A DNA stretch of 64,000 nt from Comamonas testosteroni (GCF_003569915.1 NZ_KZ984441.1:217528-281527), one strand, 5' to 3'; numbered from the stretch's first letter, positions 48,538-60,361 are shown. Translations and numbers: made by a program. Notes: generated from the letters alone by a model not told the origin.

Positions 48538-48774
48538 CACGACAAATGTCGGCAGCACCTGAGTGCCATGCCAACCGTTCAACACCCTACTATGATGCCC
48601 TGATTGATCCGTACCAGCGCATGCCAGCCTGTTACATGCGGGTAAAGCTGTCCAGTTCGCGGCTCTGAATTGCCCGGCCAACCAGCCATGCCGCTGAATG
48701 GCAAAGCGCCGGCCTTACCCTGCCCGTATCGCTTCCCGCAGGCGATATCTGAGATATCTGAACGAAAGAAAACC

Positions 48775-49281
48775 ATGTCTTCCCTCACTCACTTTGACGC
48801 CCAGGGCCAGGCCCACATGGTCGACGTAGGCGCCAAGCCCGCCACCCACCGCATCGCGGTCGCCGAAGGCCGCATCACCATGCAGCCCGAAACCCTGGCC
48901 ATCGTGCAAAACGGCACCGCAAAAAAAGGCGACGTGCTGGGCGTAGCCCGCATCGCCGCCATCATGGCCGCCAAAAAGACCAGTGACCTCATCCCCCTGT
49001 GCCATCCCCTGGCCCTGACCCGCGTGGCCGTGGAGTTTGAACTTCAACCCGAATCCAGTTCCATCCTCTGCACCGCTACGGTCGAGCTACATGGCCAGAC
49101 CGGCGTGGAAATGGAAGCCCTGACGGCCGTGCAGGTTGGCTTGCTGACTATTTACGATATGTGCAAGGCTGTGGATAAGGGGATGGTGATGGGAGGGGTT
49201 AGAGTCCTAGAGAAGTATGGTGGAAAGTCTGGATTTTTTCACAACTCTAATCATATGGATCCACAGGGTAGAGCCCAATAA
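48775..49281 (+). CDS. moaC: Cyclic pyranopterin monophosphate synthase, hybrid 3' end
   Basis: Molybdenum cofactor biosynthesis, second step with MoaA. The core [19 protein letters not shown] and [20 protein letters not shown] is typical, and ends in KYGGKSG as usual. Start at 48775. Length 168, about ten residues longer than common MoaC. After about 49130 the codons turn AT-rich (GTT AGA, CTA, TAT GGT GGA) and the tail after KSG is unrelated ([15 protein letters not shown]). The stop lies inside the convergent accessory gene, overlapping 35 bases. The enzyme is probably still functional. Confidence 0.93.
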   Translation: MSSLTHFDAQGQAHMVDVGAKPATHRIAVAEGRITMQPETLAIVQNGTAKKGDVLGVARIAAIMAAKKTSDLIPLCHPLALTRVAVEFELQPESSSILCTATVELHGQTGVEMEALTAVQVGLLTIYDMCKAVDKGMVMGGVRVLEKYGGKSGFFHNSNHMDPQGRAQ

Positions 49282-49939
49282 TTTCTGCAGTATCTAGATT
49301 AATTTTTGCAGTCCAATATGTGTCTCTCCCAATGACCGGAAGGTATCCATATCTTTTATCCTGTAAGGAATCATATTTTGAAAAGTATTCTTTCAATTTT
49401 TCTGAATTTTTCCACTTTTTAGCTTCCTCGACAACTATAAAGGCTGAGTCTTCATAGTTTTGCCATAATCCCGAGTTAAAGCTAAGCGGATATCCGTTAA
49501 GAGCTTTGAAAAGCAATGAATACTGTTCACCTCCATCTTTGAATGGCCTGAGAGAAGCCTCAGCAAGCCATTTATTTTTTGAAAATTTTGCATTATTTAA
49601 AGCATCTGAACCTTCATTAGTTAAATCAGATTGATGAACAACTCTAAATCGATCATACTCAAAAACAAGTAGTACAGGCCTATTAGACAAGAAAAAATAG
49701 CATGATAAAAAAAATAGCAAAATTAAAATTGAATAGAAAAAGTTAAATCTCAAAACTGATGAAATTTTTGATTTATTAAATTTCAAAAACAGAGTCACTA
49801 ATAAAATAATAAGCCATAAACTTCCATACAGATACCCTTTAGAAATAAAAATAAATGGGTATGAGTAAAAATATAAATTTGCAATTACCCCAATAATTAA
49901 CACTAAGCCAATAGTTGGCCAAATTTTCTTCTTAAAAAT
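49247..49939 (-). CDS. Type IV pilin accessory protein, TfpX/TfpZ-like
   Basis: A very AT-rich gene whose product has three hydrophobic helices in the first 80 residues, then a soluble domain with [20 protein letters not shown], a pattern I associate with TfpX/TfpZ pilin accessory proteins. It sits directly downstream of pilA, which supports this. No ATG exists at the proper N-terminus. ATT at 49937-49939, seven bases after a perfect GGAGG (49947-49951), gives an N-terminus [22 protein letters not shown] at 49901-49903 is the conventional alternative. Probably inner membrane, needed for correct pilin assembly of this pilin type. Confidence 0.75.
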   Translation of the reverse strand: MFKKKIWPTIGLVLIIGVIANLYFYSYPFIFISKGYLYGSLWLIILLVTLFLKFNKSKISSVLRFNFFYSILILLFFLSCYFFLSNRPVLLVFEYDRFRVVHQSDLTNEGSDALNNAKFSKNKWLAEASLRPFKDGGEQYSLLFKALNGYPLSFNSGLWQNYEDSAFIVVEEAKKWKNSEKLKEYFSKYDSLQDKRYGYLPVIGRDTYWTAKINLDTAEIIGLYPVDPYD

Positions 49940-49956
49940 AAATTAACCTCCATGAA

Positions 49957-49986
49957 AAAGCCCCCTTGAATAACCAAGGGGGCTTT
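49957..49986 (-). terminator. Terminator between pilA and its accessory gene
   Basis: AAAGCCCCCTTG at 49957-49968 and CAAGGGGGCTTT at 49975-49986. On the minus strand it ends in CTTTTTC, directly before the accessory gene's GGAGG. The accessory gene must be read by read-through. Confidence 0.9.
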
Positions 49987-50003
49987 ACTCTTACAGAGTA
50001 AAA

Positions 50004-50564
50004 TTAAGAGCCAGAGCCAGCGGTAATAGCAGCACCATCAGCATCCTTAACTGAAGGATCTGCACTGAACTTCACATTGCAAGAACCAGGCAGGAACTTA
50101 GCAACCTTGGCATTCGAATAGCCGCATGCCCACTGATTAACTTGAACATTGAGGATTGGCGATGCACCGAGAGTAGCTCCTGCCGTATAAGCTGCACCAG
50201 TGCTATCACGCGGCTCCAGAATCACGAACTGACCATCAGCATTGCTATCAATTGCCTGAATTTTTGCAACAGCAACACCATCAGCACTGGTTCCAATAGA
50301 GTTCACAAACTTCGAGACCTTGCCAGCGTCAGCAGTCTTAGTTTCGCAACCCCAGCCACCAGCGCCAGGAGCAGCAGTACCAGTTTGAAACTTTTCAGTA
50401 ATCGTTGTGCGGCAAGAGCTGACAGCCAGCACCACTTCCGACATGCGGGCCTTCTTGATGTAATCCTGATAAGCAGGCAAAGCCACGGCAGCCAAAATAC
50501 CGATAATCGCCACCACGATCATCAGTTCGATCAGGGTGAAACCCTTTTGAATGGAACGCTTCAT
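50004..50564 (-). CDS. pilA: Type IV major pilin PilA
   Basis: Major subunit of type IV pili for twitching, adhesion and DNA uptake. Prepilin leader MKRSIQKG is cut before Phe, and the mature N-terminus [20 protein letters not shown] with Glu5 is canonical. Four cysteines (SSC, WGC, WACGY, GSC) can form the C-terminal disulfide loop(s). The protein ends in GSGS, with a terminal Ser as in pilins glycosylated at the C-terminus, though no TfpO gene is adjacent. GGGAG precedes the ATG at 50564. Length 186. Downstream are a terminator and the accessory gene. Confidence 0.93.
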   Translation of the reverse strand: MKRSIQKGFTLIELMIVVAIIGILAAVALPAYQDYIKKARMSEVVLAVSSCRTTITEKFQTGTAAPGAGGWGCETKTADAGKVSKFVNSIGTSADGVAVAKIQAIDSNADGQFVILEPRDSTGAAYTAGATLGASPILNVQVNQWACGYSNAKVAKFLPGSCNVKFSADPSVKDADGAAITAGSGS

Positions 50565-50602
50565 GAAAAACTCCCTAGGTTGATGAAGTAACGGGTTCTT
50601 CA

Positions 50603-50618
50603 AGCAAGCCGCGTGCCA
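50603..50618 (-). promoter_or_regulatory. Sigma-54 promoter of pilA
   Basis: On the minus strand reads TGGCACG-CGGC-TTGCT, a perfect match to the RpoN consensus TGGCACG-N4-TTGCW. GC of the -12 element is at 50604-50605, so transcription should begin near 50592, about 28 bases before the pilA start. Fits control by PilS/PilR. Confidence 0.92.
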
Positions 50619-50649
50619 ATAAATTTTGCCTCTACATCAAGACACAAAC

Positions 50650-50761
50650 TGACACTATTGCTGGCTCAACCCGCCACCAGGGCATACATTTTTGGCTGAC
50701 AGGCATCTGGAACTGACAAATTTGTCAGCACGCTTGACGCGTATCAAGTGTCAGCCTGTCA
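50650..50761 (-). promoter_or_regulatory. Cluster of TGTCA/TGACA half-sites upstream of pilA
   Basis: Half-sites at 50650-50654, 50697-50701, 50714-50718, 50723-50727, 50749-50753 and 50757-50761. Two of them form the perfect palindrome CTGACAAATTTGTCAG (50713-50728). Known PilR sites in Pseudomonas contain (C/G)TGTC, so these are the likely PilR enhancers, 30-145 bases upstream of the -24 element. Binding is inferred. Confidence 0.6.
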
Positions 50762-51472
50762 CTCCACCACAAAGCGCATGGAACTGCCCGCCAGTTCCAC
50801 GGTGTCGCCATTGAGCAGGGGCACAGACAGAGGACCCACCACCTGACCGTTGAGCTTCAGTGCCACACTTTCGCCCTCCAACTGGGTCAGCACAAAGCCA
50901 TGAGGCTTCTGCGTAATGGAGGCGATGGCTACCCCGGGTTTGCCCAGTGTGGTGACAACCTTATAGAGGGACACTTCCTTGCCTGCCATGCTGCCAGTCA
51001 GCATGCGAATGACGGCATGGCGGTCGGGCAGTGACGAGACGGCGCCCTGAATGGTGGAGGCGAAGCTCGAAATTTCGCCAAAGCCTGAAGGGCTGGCCAG
51101 CTTGCCGTAATCGCTGTCGGGTTCTTCAGAGATATGCGCGAGGGTCTTGCTGGCCTGGGCTACGGGTGCATCGCTGTCCTTGAGAACCGTATTGAGAAAA
51201 CGGATCTTGTAGCGGCCGATGTCCAGCAAGTCGCCGTTCAGCAGGTCCTGCTTCTGGATGGCGCGGCCATTGACGAAGGTGCCATTGGTGCTGCGCAGGT
51301 CTTCGATGCTCACCTTGCCGTCCACAAGCGAGAGCACAGCATGCTCACCGCTAACAGCGAGGTTTTCAATCACGATGTCGTTGTACGGACGACGACCCAG
51401 CGTCGTGCGCTCCTTGGTAAGTTGCACCTCTTTTATGACGGCACCATCGATTGAGATCACCAAAGTTGGCAT
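50759..51472 (-). CDS. Tandem FHA-domain protein
   Basis: A 237-residue protein. The first FHA domain is at about residues 8-95, with TTLGRRPYNDIVIENLAVSG and the phosphothreonine-binding STNGTFVNGR. A second, degenerate FHA-like domain is at about 165-237 (KVVTTLGKPGVAIASI, then PLLNGDTVELAG), lacking the STNGT motif. A Ser/Ala-rich linker joins them. AGGAG precedes the ATG at 51472 although the frame is open to 51535. Its 3' end lies within the putative PilR enhancer region. Confidence 0.88.
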   Translation of the reverse strand: MPTLVISIDGAVIKEVQLTKERTTLGRRPYNDIVIENLAVSGEHAVLSLVDGKVSIEDLRSTNGTFVNGRAIQKQDLLNGDLLDIGRYKIRFLNTVLKDSDAPVAQASKTLAHISEEPDSDYGKLASPSGFGEISSFASTIQGAVSSLPDRHAVIRMLTGSMAGKEVSLYKVVTTLGKPGVAIASITQKPHGFVLTQLEGESVALKLNGQVVGPLSVPLLNGDTVELAGSSMRFVVE

Positions 51473-51707
51473 GCTCGAAGCTCCTGAGAAAAGGCCAAGT
51501 TCCAATGGGTGGCGTGGCCCACGCTGCTCCTGCAAGCAAGAACGAATCCATCAATCGTAACTTGATGCAACAGAATCGCACATTGAATCGCATTTTACAA
51601 AACCAATGAGCCCCGTTGTTTCCATCGATTTTCTCTAGTTAACTTGCGCAGAACTGAACAATGCTGCCGCAGTGGCGATTCTGCCGTCTGCTGCTCCCAG
51701 GATGCAA
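51473..51707. other. FHA gene / ssb intergenic region
   Basis: No gene seen. Must carry the promoter of the FHA gene on the minus strand. It is moderately AT-rich and ends at the ssb terminator. Confidence 0.4.
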
Positions 51708-51740
51708 CAAGGCCCGCAACCTTTCGGATTGCGGGCCTTG
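51708..51740 (-). terminator. Terminator of ssb
   Basis: CAAGGCCCGCAA at 51708-51719 and TTGCGGGCCTTG at 51729-51740, a 12-bp perfect stem with a nine-base loop. The minus-strand tail is TTGCATCC, so the U-tract is poor. Confidence 0.7.
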
Positions 51741-51765
51741 TGAAGCCAGTGCTCAAAGCGGTTGT

Positions 51766-52314
51766 TTAGAACGGAATATCGTCATCCATGTCGTCAAAGC
51801 CCGAGGCTGCGCGCTGGGGTGGAGGCGACATGGGAACAGGAGCAGGGCGTGCCGCAGGCGCCGCGGGGCGCTGCTGTTGCATGGGAGCTTGAACGGGAGC
51901 GCGACGAGGCGCTTCGTAGCTGCTTTCGCCGTAGCCATCGTCACTGCCGTAGCCGCCTTGCTGCTGACCACCGCCCTGGCGGCTGCCCAGCATCTGCATG
52001 GTGTCGGCGCGGATTTCTGTGGCGTAGCGCTCTTGGCCCGAGGCTTGGTCGGTCCACTTGCGGGTGCGCAAGCTGCCTTCCACGTAGACCTGGCTGCCTT
52101 TGCGCAGGTACTGGCCCACGATTTCGGCCAGCTTGCCGTTGAAGACGACGCGGTGCCATTCGGTGGCTTCGCGGTTTTCGCCAGTGTTCTTGTCGCGCCA
52201 GCGGTCTGTGGTGGCGATGGTCACATTGGCCACTTGATCGCCGCTGGGGAGGGTGCGCATTTCAGGGTCACGACCCAGATTGCCGACGATGATGACTTTG
52301 TTGACGGATGCCAT
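51766..52314 (-). CDS. ssb: Single-stranded DNA-binding protein
   Basis: Essential ssDNA-binding protein. OB-fold at about residues 1-110 ([20 protein letters not shown], then [19 protein letters not shown]), then a Gln/Gly/Pro-rich disordered linker and the conserved acidic tip DDMDDDIPF that docks partner proteins. Length 182, normal. No LexA box was seen in its upstream region. Confidence 0.98.
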   Translation of the reverse strand: MASVNKVIIVGNLGRDPEMRTLPSGDQVANVTIATTDRWRDKNTGENREATEWHRVVFNGKLAEIVGQYLRKGSQVYVEGSLRTRKWTDQASGQERYATEIRADTMQMLGSRQGGGQQQGGYGSDDGYGESSYEAPRRAPVQAPMQQQRPAAPAARPAPVPMSPPPQRAASGFDDMDDDIPF

Positions 52315-52430
52315 AGGTTTACCTTTTCAAAAAGTGGCTCAGGCGATTAGGAGGAGTCCTGAACCAATGAAGAGCGCATTTTGCCCCAAGCGGGCCACGC
52401 TGCATACGAGATTACCCTATAGCCGAGTCA

Positions 52431-53606
52431 TCAGCCGTGACGTCCTACAGGGCGCAGCGGCCAGCTCACAATCAGCCACAGCGTGACCAGCACGGTAGTC
52501 ATGACGAACAGGCCCGGCACACCGGCAAATTTGGCGACTGCACCGCCAATGGCACCTCCGGCAAACAGCCCCAGCGACTGCAGCGTGTTGTAAGCCCCCA
52601 GAGCCGCGCCACGCAAAGGTGCAGGAGCCATGCGCGACACCAGACTGGGCTGGGAGGCTTCCAGCGCATTGAAGCCGCAGAAGAACAAAAACATCAGCAG
52701 CGCCATGCACCAGATGGTGGGAATGGTGCCGGTCGCGGCCAGCATGCCCAGGCCAATCTGCACCACCAGCACCAGGCCGATAGCGCCCAGCAAAGCCTTG
52801 CGCAGCTTGCCTTTGCGCTCCATGGAAAACAGCAGGCCCATGGCCAGAAAGGACAGCAGCACTGCGGGCAGATAGATATGCCAGTGCTGCTCCTTGGCCA
52901 GACCGGCCTGCACCAGCATGGCGGGCACAGCCACCCACATGGACATCTGCACCGTGTGCAGGATGAACACACCAAAGTTCAGGCGCAGCAGATCGGGCTG
53001 GCCCAGCAGATCGCTGAACTTGCCCTTGGGCGCATTCGCATGTTGTTTCGGCTCGGGCGGCACCACCCACAATACGGCGGCAATACCTGCCAGCGCCAGC
53101 GCGCAGGTCAGGCCAAAAATGCCGGACAGGCCAATCCAGGCGTTAAGCAGCGGAGCCAGCACCAGCGCCAGCGCAAACATCAGGCCGATGCTGCCGCCCA
53201 CCATGGCCATGGCCTTGGTGCGCACGCCGTCGCGGGTCAGATCGGCCAGCAGCGCCGTCACGGCGGCAGACACGGCCCCTGCGCCCTGAATGGCGCGGCC
53301 CACCATCAGACCGGTCAGCGAATCGGCCATGGCGGCGATGACGCTGCCCGCAGCAAATACCAGCAGGCCCGCGACGATGACGCGCTTGCGGCCCAGACGG
53401 TCTGAGGCCAGCCCGATAGGCAGCTGGAACACGGCCTGCGTGAGGCCATAGATGCCCATGGCCAGGCCAATCATGGCCGGATCATCGCCACCGGGGTATT
53501 TGCGCGCCTCCAGCATGAAGACGGGGAGAACCAGGAACAGGCCCAGCATGCGCAATGCAAAGATCAGCGCCAGCGCGCCACTGGCGCGGCGCTCTTGCGA
53601 AGTCAT
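52431..53606 (-). CDS. MFS transporter
   Basis: A 391-residue, 12-helix major facilitator protein. The motif between helices 2 and 3 is [16 protein letters not shown], and the motif-C-like [20 protein letters not shown] is in helix 5. It belongs to the drug-efflux type of MFS; the substrate is unknown. The frame is open to 53732, and the ATG at 53606 ([10 protein letters not shown]) is taken as start, with a GTG upstream as an alternative. Lies between ssb and the divergent uvrA, as in several betaproteobacteria. Confidence 0.9.
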   Translation of the reverse strand: MTSQERRASGALALIFALRMLGLFLVLPVFMLEARKYPGGDDPAMIGLAMGIYGLTQAVFQLPIGLASDRLGRKRVIVAGLLVFAAGSVIAAMADSLTGLMVGRAIQGAGAVSAAVTALLADLTRDGVRTKAMAMVGGSIGLMFALALVLAPLLNAWIGLSGIFGLTCALALAGIAAVLWVVPPEPKQHANAPKGKFSDLLGQPDLLRLNFGVFILHTVQMSMWVAVPAMLVQAGLAKEQHWHIYLPAVLLSFLAMGLLFSMERKGKLRKALLGAIGLVLVVQIGLGMLAATGTIPTIWCMALLMFLFFCGFNALEASQPSLVSRMAPAPLRGAALGAYNTLQSLGLFAGGAIGGAVAKFAGVPGLFVMTTVLVTLWLIVSWPLRPVGRHG

Positions 53607-53803
53607 GGTGGTGCTGGATTTATCGCTGCCCGGCGTGCCCGCATTCGGGGATGTTTCGATTTTTTTCACGCTCAAATTTTGCCAAGAGTCAGATTCTTGT
53701 GCCCACGTCAAACAGAACAACGCTGGGAGCAAGACAGGAAATAGAACCTCAGATTGTCCGTGAACCGGAGCAATCTCGCCATTTAAATGTCTGTCTGACT
53801 ATC

Positions 53804-56875
<3,072 letters not shown>

Positions 56876-56888
56876 TTTTCAGTCAAAC

Positions 56889-56936
56889 AAGCCGATAGTC
56901 TATATAAATCATAGGCTAACAGCTATTGAAATATGA
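56889..56936 (-). repeat. Dispersed repeat family B copy
   Basis: Minus strand reads TTTCAATAGCTGTTAGCCTA, then TGATTTATATAGACTATCGG. Lies between the convergent uvrA and sugar dehydrogenase genes. Confidence 0.5.
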
Positions 56937-56939
56937 GCA

Positions 56940-58070
56940 TCAAGGCTGTGGCAGCAGCCGTATCAGCTTGCCGTCCACACCATCGGTCAGCAGGTAGATC
57001 AGCCCGTCCGCGCCCTGGCGCACATCGCGTATGCGCTGGCCCTGCTGGGCGTACAAACGCTCCTCGCCCGTGATGCGGCCATCCTTGACCGTCAGCCGCG
57101 ACAGGCTGCGAGACTTCAGGCCGCCCACCAGCAGACTACCCTTCCACGCCGCGCCATAGCGGTCGCTGCTCACAAACGCCATGCCGGGCGGCGCAATACT
57201 CGGCACCCAGTAATGCAGCGGCGGCTCCATGCCCGCCTTGCTCACGCCTTCGCCAATCTTGCCGCCGCCATATTCCTCGCCATACGTCACCACGGGCCAG
57301 CCGTAGTTTTTGCCAGGCTGCGGGCGGTTGACCTCATCGCCGCCCTGCGGGCCATGCTCATGCATCCACAGGCTGCCGTCGGGCGCCAGCGTCAGGCCCT
57401 GGCTGTTGCGGTGGCCGTAGCTGTAGATCTCGGGCAGCGCGGTTTTGCCATCGGCAAACGGGTTGTCTTTGGGCACGCTGCCGTCGGCGGCAATGCGCAC
57501 CAGCTTGCCGATATGGCTGTCCAGCTTCTGCGCCTCATGGCGCTGCGAAAAGCGGTCGCCCAGACTCAGAAACAGGCTGCCATCGCGCGCCTGCGCAATG
57601 CGGCAGCCAAAGTGGGCACTGCTCTTGATCTTGGGGCGCTGGCTGAACAGTACTTTGACGTCTTCCAGGTGGTTCTCATTGGCCGCAATACGGGCGCTGG
57701 CCAGCGCCGTGCTGTTGGTGCCGGCCTCGCTGCCCGGCTCGCTATAGCAAAAATAGATGCGGCGGTTGCTGGCGAACTGGCTGTCAGCCACCACATCCAG
57801 CAAGCCACCCTGCCCGCCAAAGGCCACGAGCGGCACGCCGGCCAGCTCGGATTGCTTCTGGCCCTTGGCATCCAGCAGCCAGAGCTTGCCTGCGCGCTCG
57901 CTGAGCACAAAGCGCTGGTCGGGCAGCGGCGCAATCGCCCAGGCGTTGGCAAAGCCGCTGGCCAGCACTTCCTGTTTGGGGGGCGAGTTTTGCGCTGCAG
58001 CATTCAGCGCCAGCACAGCAGCGCCGCCCGCCAGCAGGCACCGCCATCCTTGGTGAAGGGAAGTTCGCAT
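56940..58070 (-). CDS. PQQ-dependent sugar dehydrogenase (Gdh-B/Asd type)
   Basis: A secreted aldose-sugar-dehydrogenase-like enzyme. Signal peptide at residues 1-27 (MRTSLHQGWRCLLAGG), then a six-bladed beta-propeller. Motifs include ISGQG-like FGGQGGLLDVV, YSYGHRNSQGLTLAPDG and MHEHGPQGGDEVNRPQPGKN, the region that binds PQQ and calcium in the family. Length 376. The frame is open to 58238, but the signal peptide begins at 58070. Oxidation of aldoses in the periplasm is inferred. Divergent from the DAO gene. Confidence 0.92.
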   Translation of the reverse strand: MRTSLHQGWRCLLAGGAAVLALNAAAQNSPPKQEVLASGFANAWAIAPLPDQRFVLSERAGKLWLLDAKGQKQSELAGVPLVAFGGQGGLLDVVADSQFASNRRIYFCYSEPGSEAGTNSTALASARIAANENHLEDVKVLFSQRPKIKSSAHFGCRIAQARDGSLFLSLGDRFSQRHEAQKLDSHIGKLVRIAADGSVPKDNPFADGKTALPEIYSYGHRNSQGLTLAPDGSLWMHEHGPQGGDEVNRPQPGKNYGWPVVTYGEEYGGGKIGEGVSKAGMEPPLHYWVPSIAPPGMAFVSSDRYGAAWKGSLLVGGLKSRSLSRLTVKDGRITGEERLYAQQGQRIRDVRQGADGLIYLLTDGVDGKLIRLLPQP

Positions 58071-58116
58071 AGACCTATGCCTTTCATCAGGTTTTGCGGA
58101 CAGTACCATGCGGGCC

Positions 58117-59322
58117 ATGGATACCGCGAACCTATCTCCCCTCAACACCACGCCAAACCCTGTCTGGGATTTCGTCATCATCGGCGCAGGCATGGCCGGT
58201 GCCTCCACCGCCTGGCAGCTGGCGCAAAGCGGTGGCAACGCCCCGCCCTCCGTGCTGGTGCTGGAGCGCGAATCGCAGCCCGGCTATCACACCACGGGCC
58301 GCTCGGCCGCGCTGTTTGAAGAGCATTACGGCCCCGCGCAGGTGCAGGCCCTGACCCGCGCCAGCCGCGCTTTCTACGATGCACCGCCCGCTGGTTTTGT
58401 GGATGCGTCCATCCTCACCCCGCGCGGCGTGCTGTATGTGGGCACGGCAGAGCAAAAGGCGCTGGTCGATGCCGCGTTTGCCGAAGCCTGCGTGCACTCG
58501 CCCAATGCCCAGCGACTCAATGCCGAGCAGCTCAAGCAGCAAGTGCCTTGCCTGAATACCGACGTTCTGGTCGATGGCTTTCTGGACGAAGGCGCGCGCG
58601 ACATCGACGTGCACGGACTGCACCAGGGCTTTATCCGCGGCCTGCGCCAGCGCGGCGGCGACCTGTGGTGCAACGCCGAAGTCGAAGGCATTGCCCGCGT
58701 CAACGAGCAGTGGCATATCGCCCTGCCCAAGGGTCAGAGCATTCGCGCCAAGGTCATCATCAACGCCGCCGGTGCCTGGGTGGATGCCGTGGCCGCCATG
58801 GCCGGTGCCGCGCCCATCGGCATCACGCCCAAGCGCCGCAGCGCCTTCACCTTTGGCGTGCCCGAAGGCATAGACGCCACGCACTGGCCAGCCATCATCA
58901 GCGCCGACGAAGGCTGGTACATCAAGCCCGACGCGGGCCAGCTGCTGGGCTCGCCCGCCAATGCCGACCCCGTTGCGCCCCACGATGTGGTGCCCGAGGA
59001 GCTGGACATTGCCACCGGCATTTGGCGCATCGAAGAAGCCACCACGCTGCAAATTCGCCGCCCGTCCCACACCTGGGCAGGCCTGCGCAGCTTTGTCGCC
59101 GATGGCGAGCTGGTCATCGGCTGGGACGCATCGCCCACACCCGTAGCGGGCTTCTTCTGGGTCGCCGCGCAAGGCGGCTACGGCATTCAAAGCGCCGCAG
59201 GCTACAGCCTGCTGGCGCGCAATCTGCTGCTGGGCGAGCCGCTGAACGCCGGGCTGGTCGAACAGAAGGTGAATGTGGGCGTGCTATCGCCTGCGCGCTG
59301 CCAGCGAACTGCGCAAAATTGA
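58117..59322 (+). CDS. DAO-family FAD-dependent oxidoreductase
   Basis: A 401-residue flavoenzyme. The N-terminal dinucleotide-binding motif is DFVIIGAGMAGASTAWQLAQ, and GYHTTGRSAALFEEHYG and a C-terminal GFFWVAAQGGYGIQSAAG segment are typical of D-amino-acid dehydrogenase/oxidase relatives such as D-arginine dehydrogenase. The true substrate is unknown. The start may also be 58108 (three codons earlier). The stop codon at 59320-59322 lies in the first bases of a family B repeat (TTGATAGC). Confidence 0.9.
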   Translation: MDTANLSPLNTTPNPVWDFVIIGAGMAGASTAWQLAQSGGNAPPSVLVLERESQPGYHTTGRSAALFEEHYGPAQVQALTRASRAFYDAPPAGFVDASILTPRGVLYVGTAEQKALVDAAFAEACVHSPNAQRLNAEQLKQQVPCLNTDVLVDGFLDEGARDIDVHGLHQGFIRGLRQRGGDLWCNAEVEGIARVNEQWHIALPKGQSIRAKVIINAAGAWVDAVAAMAGAAPIGITPKRRSAFTFGVPEGIDATHWPAIISADEGWYIKPDAGQLLGSPANADPVAPHDVVPEELDIATGIWRIEEATTLQIRRPSHTWAGLRSFVADGELVIGWDASPTPVAGFFWVAAQGGYGIQSAAGYSLLARNLLLGEPLNAGLVEQKVNVGVLSPARCQRTAQN

Positions 59323-59362
59323 TAGCAATCTGCGTATATCCCTTGAAGACTAGCGCTTGATG
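59318..59362 (+). repeat. Dispersed repeat family B copy
   Basis: ATTGATAGCAATCTGCGTAT, then ATCCCTTGAAGACTAGCGCT, then TGATGGG. It supplies the stop codon of the preceding DAO gene. Confidence 0.55.
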
Positions 59363-59428
59363 GGATGCTGATTTCTCTGGCCGGTGGTGGTTCCAATCCC
59401 CCCTCTGCCAGAGCGTCTGCTCCATACA

Positions 59429-59479
59429 GTTTTGATAGCAGACAGCCTAAATGGATCAAGGACTAGCAGCCTAAAAGAC
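59429..59479 (+). repeat. Dispersed repeat family B copy
   Basis: TTTTGATAGCAGACAGCCTA, then AATGGATCAAGGACTAGCAG, then CCTAAAAG. Shares GGATCAANGACTA with the copy at 44686. Confidence 0.65.
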
Positions 59480-60361
59480 TCAAACTTTCTTGCTGGGCCA
59501 CAGCACCGAAGCAATCGCCACCACCATCAGGCAGACGGCCGTCCAGTCCTGCCAGTGCAGCACCTCGCCCAGCCACCAGGCGCCGACAAAAACGCCGAGC
59601 ACGGGAATCATCATCACGCTGAGCGTGGACGCCACGGGCGGCAGACTGCGCGCCAGATAGAACCACACGGCCTGGGCAAAGCCCAGCACCAGAACACCAT
59701 TGAAAGCGATAGCAGCCATCGCGCTCTGGTCGGGCGCGTGCCACTGTTTTTGCTCAAAGACAAAAGCCAGCACCGTCAGCACCACGGTGGTGATGGCCAC
59801 CATCCACAGCGACAGCGTCATCAGCGGCACGGGCGCCTCGGTGCGGCGCAACAACTGCGTGCCCCAGGCCCAGCCAGCGGCGGCAATCAGCATGAGCATC
59901 ACGCCCAGCGGCTTGCTGCCCAGCGCGCCCACCTCATGCCACAGCAGCAGCAATACTCCGAGGAAGGCTGCGCCCACACCGGCCCAGGCACGCGCGCCCA
60001 GCTTGTCGTTGAAGAACAGGCTGCCAAAGACTGCTGAAAAAATAGGCATGGTGTAGCCCAAAATCGCCGCCCGGCCGCTTGATAGCGTGGGAATGGCGAT
60101 GATGATCAGGCAGTGCCACAGCACCATGTTGAACAGCGTGAGCTTGGCCAGCTGCCCCCAGTAGCTGCGCGGAATGGTCAGCGGCAGGCCTTTGCTGGCC
60201 ACAAAGATGGCGAGGATGGGCAAACCAATCCACATGCTGACCATGCGAAAGGACAGAGGCGGAAAGTGCTGCACGCCCAGCTTCATCACCGGCCAGTTCA
60301 GGCCCCAGACGATGGTGAGCAGAATCAGAAGAACAAGTTGTTTGGGCGTGAATGAAGGCAT
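59480..60361 (-). CDS. EamA/DMT-superfamily transporter
   Basis: A 293-residue, ten-helix drug/metabolite transporter with two EamA repeats: LLTIVWGLNWPVMKLGVQHF at the start of repeat 1 and AAAGWAWGTQLLRRTEAPVP at the start of repeat 2. Substrate unknown. The frame is open to 60571 and overlaps pyrF there, so the ATG at 60361 (MPSFTPKQL) is the sensible start. Divergent from pyrF. Confidence 0.9.
   Translation of the reverse strand: MPSFTPKQLVLLILLTIVWGLNWPVMKLGVQHFPPLSFRMVSMWIGLPILAIFVASKGLPLTIPRSYWGQLAKLTLFNMVLWHCLIIIAIPTLSSGRAAILGYTMPIFSAVFGSLFFNDKLGARAWAGVGAAFLGVLLLLWHEVGALGSKPLGVMLMLIAAAGWAWGTQLLRRTEAPVPLMTLSLWMVAITTVVLTVLAFVFEQKQWHAPDQSAMAAIAFNGVLVLGFAQAVWFYLARSLPPVASTLSVMMIPVLGVFVGAWWLGEVLHWQDWTAVCLMVVAIASVLWPSKKV

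Noticed and set aside
48775..49281. moaC as a pseudogene
   Set aside because: All core motifs through KYGGKSG are intact and only the nonconserved tail is replaced.
53607..53803. SOS (LexA) box for uvrA
   Set aside because: CTGT words occur near 53791, but no CTGT-N8-ACAG arrangement could be found.
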